From an uncultured Anaerovibrio sp. (GTDB lineage Bacteria; Bacillota; Negativicutes; Selenomonadales; Selenomonadaceae), in the NCBI GenBank assembly GCA_934196075.1, contig CAKPVW010000064.1:1-8844 (forward strand): 8,844 nt of DNA, given 5' to 3'. Both the position numbers and the translations under genes were made by a program. Shown here piece by piece: positions 5,773-8,844 of the stretch; position 1 is the first letter of the stretch, and each line of letters opens with the position of its first letter. The notes under the pieces were generated by a model, which saw only the letters and a program-made list of their open reading frames with translations, was not told the DNA's origin and searched no databases.

Positions 5773-7071
5773 ATGTCTTTGGAGAAACCTATTGGCCCTG
5801 AGGCCATTTTGGAAAAAAAGAAAAAATATATTATGCCTTGTTTGGCTCATTTTTATAAAGAGCCAAGACAGTTTGTCAAAGGTGAGATGCAATATCTTTT
5901 TGACAGTGAGGGGCGCAAATACTTGGACTGCTTTGCAGGTGTTTCGGTTATAAACTGCGGTCACTGCAATCCTGAAATTAATGCTGAGGTGGTAAAGCAG
6001 GTTCAGAGCTTGCAGCATGTATGCAATACCTACCTTACGGAGAACTTTGTTAATCTGGCAGAGAAGTTGGCGGAGGTAACTCCAGGAAATTTGCAGAAAA
6101 CATTTTTCTGTTCTACTGGTACAGAAGCTAATGAGGGTGCCTTGTTATTGGCCTCTATATATACTGGCAAGGATGAATTTATTGCCCTGAGGAATGGTCT
6201 CCACGGTCGTACCAAATTGACTATGAGTCTGACTGGTATTCAGATGTGGCGTACTGATCCACATCCTTGCGGTGGGATTCATTTTGCACCTAATGCTTAT
6301 TGCTATCGTTGTCCTTTGGGAAAGAAATTCCCAGAATGTGATTATGCCTGTGCAGATGCGGTAGATGATTTGATACGTACTTCCACCAGCGGTCAGCCTG
6401 CTGCTTTGATTGCAGAGCCTATTCAGGGAAATGCAGGTATTGTTACACCGCCTAAGGGATATTTCAGGCGAGTGAAGGAGATTCTGGAAAGCCACAATGC
6501 ATTGCTGATAGTGGATGAGGTGCAGACTGGCTTTGGCAGAACTGGTAAAATGTTTGCTATTGAGAATTTTGATGTGCAGCCAGATATTATGACTATGGCC
6601 AAGGCTTTGGGAAATGGTGCACCGATTTCTGCCTTTACTGCTACGGCCAAGATAGCCGATACATACACCAAGCCAGGTGCTTCCACGTGGGGTGGCAATC
6701 CTGTTTCTTCCATGGCGGGGTTAGGCGTGCTGAAATACATTCAGGAGCATAAGCTGATGGATAATGCTTTGGCAAGAGGACAGCAGCTTTATGATGGTCT
6801 GGTGGAGCTGCAGAAAAAGCATCCTATTATTGGCGATATCCGTGGTATTGGTCTGATGCGGGGAGCAGAGTTTGTCCATGCTGACAAATCTCCAGCTGCC
6901 GAGGAACTGGAAATGGTATTGGAGGAAATGAAAAACCGGGGCTTTATCATCGGCAAGAATGGTGTAGCTAGAAATGTGATGGCCTTCCAGCCACCTTTGG
7001 TTATCACCGAGGCAGATGTGAACAATGTTCTGAATACATTGGATGATGTAATGAAGCAGTTCAAACTGTAA
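5773..7071 (+). CDS. Class III PLP-dependent aminotransferase
   Basis: This is a 432-residue cytoplasmic fold-type I PLP enzyme of the subgroup-II (class III) aminotransferases. The PLP-phosphate loop STGTEANEGAL is at 114-124. D248 in VDEVQTGFGRTG is the aspartate expected to contact the pyridine nitrogen. K277 in TMAKALGNGAP is the Schiff-base lysine. GASTWGGNP (302-310) and the C-terminal small domain are present, so the enzyme looks intact. Family members move an omega-amino or alpha-amino group to pyruvate, glyoxylate or 2-oxoglutarate (beta-alanine, 4-aminobutyrate, ornithine or AGXT2-type enzymes). I cannot fix the donor from sequence. A cysteine cluster, C177-x2-C180-x8-C189-x3-C193, lies between the phosphate loop and the catalytic aspartate. 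AAGGAG 8 bases upstream supports the ATG. It is a single-gene unit, with the repeat element in front and an intrinsic terminator 20 bases after the stop. Confidence 0.93.
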   Translation: MSLEKPIGPEAILEKKKKYIMPCLAHFYKEPRQFVKGEMQYLFDSEGRKYLDCFAGVSVINCGHCNPEINAEVVKQVQSLQHVCNTYLTENFVNLAEKLAEVTPGNLQKTFFCSTGTEANEGALLLASIYTGKDEFIALRNGLHGRTKLTMSLTGIQMWRTDPHPCGGIHFAPNAYCYRCPLGKKFPECDYACADAVDDLIRTSTSGQPAALIAEPIQGNAGIVTPPKGYFRRVKEILESHNALLIVDEVQTGFGRTGKMFAIENFDVQPDIMTMAKALGNGAPISAFTATAKIADTYTKPGASTWGGNPVSSMAGLGVLKYIQEHKLMDNALARGQQLYDGLVELQKKHPIIGDIRGIGLMRGAEFVHADKSPAAEELEMVLEEMKNRGFIIGKNGVARNVMAFQPPLVITEADVNNVLNTLDDVMKQFKL

Positions 7072-7091
7072 TAGATAAGTGTTATGATGAG

Positions 7092-7133
7092 AAGGACAGT
7101 GATAGGAGCTTGGCTCAGGTCACTGTCCTTTTT
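7092..7133 (+). terminator. Intrinsic terminator of the aminotransferase gene
   Basis: A perfect 11-bp inverted repeat, AAGGACAGTGA (7092-7102) and TCACTGTCCTT (7120-7130), can extend inward through GAGC/GCTC. It is followed by a T5 run ending at 7133. It lies 20 bases beyond the aminotransferase stop, in the right orientation. Confidence 0.92.
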
Positions 7134-7137
7134 CAAT

Positions 7138-7174
7138 AAAAAAAGCGCTGTCGCATATGGTACGACAGCACTTT
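7138..7174 (-). terminator. Intrinsic terminator for the minus-strand genes
   Basis: Read on the minus strand, AAGTGCTGTCG pairs with CGACAGCGCTT (one G-U pair) around a 9-base loop, and the stem runs into a T7 tract (7144 down to 7138). It begins 9 bases after the stop of the small membrane-protein gene. Together with the neighbouring plus-strand terminator it insulates convergent transcription. Confidence 0.9.
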
Positions 7175-7183
7175 GCATTTAAA

Positions 7184-7375
7184 TCAGCCTAGGTATTGAT
7201 AAAGCTGATAGCCAAGAAAAATGGCAATATATATTACGATAATTTTTTCAACTTTGTACATAATACGGCGAATAGAGCCTTGGAGAATGCGATATAGCAT
7301 AAAACCACCAATAGCACCATAATCAACGCCATTCATATAATGTCCACTGATATGAGAAATAATATAGTCTAGCAT
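7184..7375 (-). CDS. Small predicted single-pass membrane protein (63 aa)
   Basis: I do not recognise a family. The best start is the ATG at 7375-7373, preceded 5 bases upstream by a perfect GGAGG; a TTG at 7387 lies upstream of that site and is unlikely to be used. Residues 1-30 are mildly hydrophobic with several Gly and Tyr (MLDYIISHISGHYMNGVDYG). A basic patch follows (SIRRIMYKVEK, 34-44), and then a hydrophobic segment KIIVIYIAIFLGYQLYQYL (44-62) that reads as one transmembrane helix. The positive residues just before it predict the N-terminus inside the cell. It has its own promoter and terminator, so it is a real short transcription unit, not a remnant. It lies 103 bases downstream of the DUF134-NifX gene in the same direction. 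Confidence 0.75.
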   Translation of the reverse strand: MLDYIISHISGHYMNGVDYGAIGGFMLYRILQGSIRRIMYKVEKIIVIYIAIFLGYQLYQYLG

Positions 7376-7409
7376 GGGAACCTCCAAAGAAATAAAACAC
7401 TATGCCTGT

Positions 7410-7438
7410 ATAATATTACAAAATAGACATCAATGCAA
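7410..7438 (-). promoter_or_regulatory. Promoter of the small membrane-protein gene
   Basis: On the minus strand TTGCAT (7438-7433) and TATTAT (7415-7410) are separated by exactly 17 bases. The start site would be about 27 bases before the ATG, leaving room for the GGAGG. The -35 hexamer is the same TTGCAT as in the DUF134 gene promoter, and it overlaps the inverted repeat at 7433-7461. Confidence 0.65.
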
Positions 7439-7461
7439 ATATTCTTTTGGAGAATATGCAT
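7433..7461. repeat. Inverted repeat over the -35 of the small-gene promoter
   Basis: ATGC-AA-ATATTCT (7433-7445) and AGAATAT-GCAT (7451-7461) form a 7+4-bp inverted repeat with a 2-base bulge around TTTGG. No T-run follows on the minus strand, so it is a poor terminator for the DUF134-NifX gene. Its overlap with the -35 hexamer makes an operator equally possible. Confidence 0.5.
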
Positions 7462-7478
7462 ATTATTTATTTTCCAGA

Positions 7479-8261
7479 TTAGTGACAGCTATGGTTGCTG
7501 CCGCAGCCGTGGCTGCCGCAGGTATGGCCTGCCTCGCCATGCTGATGATCATGGTGGCTGCAATGTACATTAGGATTAAACTGCAAATTATTGTCCAGCA
7601 GGGCCTGAACAGCGGCATTTGCATTACCGGCAACACCGCCGTAGAGTTTGATGCCTGCCTGAGCTAAGGCATTCTGAGCACCGCCGCCGATGCCGCCGCA
7701 AATCAGGGTATCAATGCCATGCTGCATCAGAAAGCCAGCCAAAGCACCGTGACCGCTGCCGGCAGTGTCTATAACCTGGCTGGAGGCAATTTTGTTGTCC
7801 TGAATTTCATAAATCTTGAACTGAGAGGTGTGGCCAAAATGCTGAAAAATCTGGCCGTTTTCATAAGTAACTGCAATTTTCATAGTCAATTCTCCTTTTG
7901 TCCTTGGTTTTGCATGATCTTTTGCTAGTGACATTCTATCACAGCCACAGCCGCATAAATTATGCTCCAGACCCTGACAAATGCGATAATTGCCGCCAGT
8001 AATCAAAAGCGGTTTGCCATGAACTAAACAGGCAGCAACTTTGCGGCGGGCTGTTTGATAGATTTCCTGCACCGTGGAACGGGAAATATCCATTTGGCGA
8101 GCGCATTGGTCGTGAGTTCGTTCCTCTAAATCTACTAAACGGATGACCTCGTATTCATCTAATGTTAGTTGAATAGGAACATCCCCCTGATTGCTGGAGG
8201 GAACGAAGCTTTGAGTAGCTGGTTGCTGGCAGATACGGCGGCACCGTTGCGGCCTAGCCAT
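7479..8261 (-). CDS. DUF134 HTH protein fused to a NifX/NifB-type cluster-binding domain
   Basis: The 260 residues hold two known domains. Residues 1-108 are DUF134: the MARPQRCRRICQ start is typical, followed by a sigma-region-4-like helix-turn-helix (LTLDEYEVIRLVDLEE then DISRSTVQEIYQTARRKV, 33-75) and a cysteine knot (C95, C103, C105, C107). Residues 127-230 are the dinitrogenase FeMo-cofactor-binding (NifX/NifY/NifB C-terminal) fold, with HFGHTSQF (141-148), CGGIGGGAQNAL (188-199) and GNANAAVQALL. Residues 233-260 are a His/Cys-rich tail with 9 His and 4 Cys. Such proteins occur in many anaerobes without nitrogenase; a metal- or Fe-S-responsive regulator is a reasonable inference. GGAGG lies 9 bases before the ATG at 8261; an ATG at 8266 is out of frame. 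The gene has its own promoter and palindrome. No nif genes are in the window. M127 has a strong ribosome binding site, so the second half may also be made alone. Confidence 0.9.
   Translation of the reverse strand: MARPQRCRRICQQPATQSFVPSSNQGDVPIQLTLDEYEVIRLVDLEERTHDQCARQMDISRSTVQEIYQTARRKVAACLVHGKPLLITGGNYRICQGLEHNLCGCGCDRMSLAKDHAKPRTKGELTMKIAVTYENGQIFQHFGHTSQFKIYEIQDNKIASSQVIDTAGSGHGALAGFLMQHGIDTLICGGIGGGAQNALAQAGIKLYGGVAGNANAAVQALLDNNLQFNPNVHCSHHDHQHGEAGHTCGSHGCGSNHSCH
7881..7897 (-). promoter_or_regulatory. Internal ribosome binding site and start (M127) for the NifX half
   Basis: Within the fused gene AAAGGAG (7898-7892) is followed after 8 bases by an ATG (7883-7881). That ATG falls exactly where the NifX-type domain begins (MKIAVTYENGQ), the normal N-terminus of stand-alone members. 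Initiation here would give a separate 134-residue protein with the His/Cys tail. The upstream frame has no stop, so both the fusion and the short form are possible. Confidence 0.55.
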
Positions 8262-8285
8262 GTCATAAAACCTCCTTTTCGTTTC

Positions 8286-8297
8286 CGGTATATACCG
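8286..8297. promoter_or_regulatory. Palindromic candidate operator at the DUF134 gene start site
   Basis: CGGTATATACCG is a perfect 12-bp palindrome lying directly downstream of the -10 box, over the predicted transcription start (~8291). Binding there would block initiation. Autoregulation by the HTH protein encoded just downstream is an inference from position only. Confidence 0.55.
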
Positions 8298-8326
8298 ATT
8301 ATAAGCCTATATTATAAAAAATGCAA
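8298..8326 (-). promoter_or_regulatory. Promoter of the DUF134-NifX gene
   Basis: On the minus strand TTGCAT (8326-8321), a 17-base spacer and a perfect TATAAT (8303-8298) precede the gene by about 37 bases. The spacer holds a second TATAAT-like run. The GGAGG site and start codon follow the palindrome. Confidence 0.75.
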
Positions 8327-8403
8327 GTTGGTTTTTATTTTTCACGGCAGGTAATTTAACTTTGGTGATTGCTAGTTCAAGGGACTTTGGAGAAGTTTTG
8401 CCA

Positions 8404-8460
8404 GAAAAATAAAAAATAAAATAAAAAAGTGTTGACAATATGCTGTAGATTCGCTATAAT
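8404..8460 (+). promoter_or_regulatory. Strong promoter of the tRNA cluster with A-rich upstream region
   Basis: TTGACA (8432-8437) and TATAAT (8455-8460) are both perfect and separated by 17 bases. Four A-tracts of 4-6 bases, separated by single Ts, fill 8405-8428 directly upstream and resemble an UP element contacted by the RNA polymerase alpha subunit. The start near 8467 leaves a ~29-base leader before tRNA-Asp. This is the arrangement expected of a stable-RNA promoter. Confidence 0.9.
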
Positions 8461-8495
8461 TTCAATTGTTGTCACGCAAGTGAGAAATGAATAAC

Positions 8496-8572
8496 GGCCC
8501 GGTAGTTTAGTTGGTTAGAATGCCGCCCTGTCACGGCGGAGGTCAGGGGTTCAAGTCCCCTTCGGGTCGCCA
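8496..8572 (+). tRNA. tRNA-Asp (GTC)
   Basis: This is a 77-base cloverleaf with a genome-encoded CCA. The anticodon GTC is at 8530-8532 in a CCGCC/GGCGG stem, and the T arm is AGGGG-TTCAAGT-CCCCT. The acceptor GGCCCGG pairs with TCGGGTC with two G-U pairs, and the discriminator base is G, as usual for Asp. It is first in the cluster; a 25-base spacer beginning TCTTTCTT follows. Confidence 0.97.
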
Positions 8573-8597
8573 TCTTTCTTCTTTGTGTCAACGGTAT

Positions 8598-8673
8598 GCG
8601 GAAATAGCTCAGTTGGTAGAGCATCACCTTGCCAAGGTGGGGGTCGCGAGTTCGAGTCTCGTTTTCCGCTCCA
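8598..8673 (+). tRNA. tRNA-Gly (GCC), copy 1
   Basis: This is a 76-base cloverleaf with encoded CCA. The acceptor GCGGAAA pairs with TTTCCGC, the anticodon GCC is at 8631-8633 and the T loop is TTCGAGT. It is identical over its visible length to the copy at 8770. The 19-base spacer after it again begins TCTTTCTT, matching the spacer after tRNA-Asp. Confidence 0.97.
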
Positions 8674-8692
8674 TCTTTCTTAATTGTATATC

Positions 8693-8767
8693 GGTGACAT
8701 AGCCAAGCGGTAAGGCCGAGGTCTGCAAAACCTCTATTCCCCAGTTCGATTCTGGGTGTCACCTCCA
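8693..8767 (+). tRNA. tRNA-Cys (GCA)
   Basis: This is a 75-base cloverleaf with encoded CCA. The anticodon GCA is at 8725-8727 in a GAGGT/ACCTC stem, the acceptor is GGTGACA/TGTCACC with discriminator T, and the T arm is CCCAG-TTCGATT-CTGGG. Only two bases (AT) separate its CCA from the next tRNA. Confidence 0.97.
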
Positions 8768-8769
8768 AT

Positions 8770-8844
8770 GCGGAAATAGCTCAGTTGGTAGAGCATCACC
8801 TTGCCAAGGTGGGGGTCGCGAGTTCGAGTCTCGTTTTCCGCTCC
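8770..8844 (+). tRNA. tRNA-Gly (GCC), copy 2, cut by the window end
   Basis: It is identical to the tRNA-Gly at 8598-8673 over all 75 visible bases, with anticodon GCC at 8803-8805. Only the final A of the CCA end is missing, because the window stops. More tRNA genes may follow outside. Confidence 0.95.

Noticed and set aside
5705..5953. 82-codon plus-strand frame starting in hairpin element copy B (MKENAMAFSLNNIGVINGKE)
   Set aside because: It overlaps the aminotransferase in another frame and has no ribosome binding site. Copy A also reads openly in the equivalent frame, but only because the DNA element itself is conserved.
7385..7387. TTG start for the small membrane protein
   Set aside because: The GGAGG site lies between this TTG and the ATG at 7375 and correctly positions the ATG.
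7433..7461. Terminator of the DUF134-NifX gene
   Set aside because: The stem is bulged and AT-rich with no T-run after it on the minus strand. Readthrough to the terminator at 7138-7174 remains possible.
8511..8702. 63-codon plus-strand frame over the tRNA genes (AEIAQLVEHHLAKVG)
   Set aside because: It is a translation of tRNA-Asp and tRNA-Gly sequence, another recurrent artefact, and it has no ribosome binding site.
8472..8768. 98-codon minus-strand frame over the tRNA genes (contains ETRTRDPHLGKV and RRGLEPLTSAVTG)
   Set aside because: It is the antisense of three tRNA genes. This is a well-known class of spurious 'proteins' that arises from conserved tRNA sequence.

Overview
The window looks like chromosomal DNA of an anaerobic member of the Bacillota (Firmicutes). 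Strong GGAGG-type ribosome binding sites, sigma-A style promoters with 17-bp spacers, CCA-encoding tRNA genes and the family mix all fit. Negativicutes (Selenomonas-like) is my best guess, but it is inference from gene content and intergenic style, not proof.

Layout. Bases 2-3527 carry a plus-strand, tightly spaced run: the 3' end of a U32-family protein, then larE, larB and larC. The three lar genes encode the complete synthesis of the nickel-pincer nucleotide (NPN) cofactor of lactate racemase-type enzymes. LarB carboxylates and hydrolyses nicotinate adenine dinucleotide, LarE adds two sulfurs, and LarC inserts nickel using CTP. No larA or other apo-enzyme lies in the window. Next come a large two-barrel U32 protein (3624-5582) and a class III PLP aminotransferase (5773-7071). 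Each of these two genes is preceded by a copy of the same 54-nt hairpin element (49/54 identical), which ends in a TATAAT/TATAAA box just before the ribosome binding site. The aminotransferase ends at an intrinsic terminator that lies back to back with a second terminator serving the minus strand.

Bases 7138-8326 are a minus-strand block. It holds a DUF134 helix-turn-helix protein fused to a NifX/NifB-type metal-cluster-binding domain with a His/Cys-rich tail, and a 63-residue predicted single-pass membrane protein. Each has its own recognisable promoter. A perfect palindrome, CGGTATATACCG, sits over the presumed transcription start of the DUF134 gene. A strong internal ribosome binding site could let the NifX half also be made alone.

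Bases 8432-8844 hold a near-ideal promoter with an A-rich upstream region, driving a tRNA cluster: Asp(GTC), Gly(GCC), Cys(GCA), Gly(GCC). The two Gly genes are identical, and the last lacks only its final A because the window ends.

I see no CRISPR array, transposase, prophage or defence system. The items most worth a second look are the duplicated hairpin/promoter element, the DUF134-NifX gene with its palindrome and internal start, and the lar cofactor genes without larA, where LarE carries the three-cysteine pattern of the iron-sulfur form.
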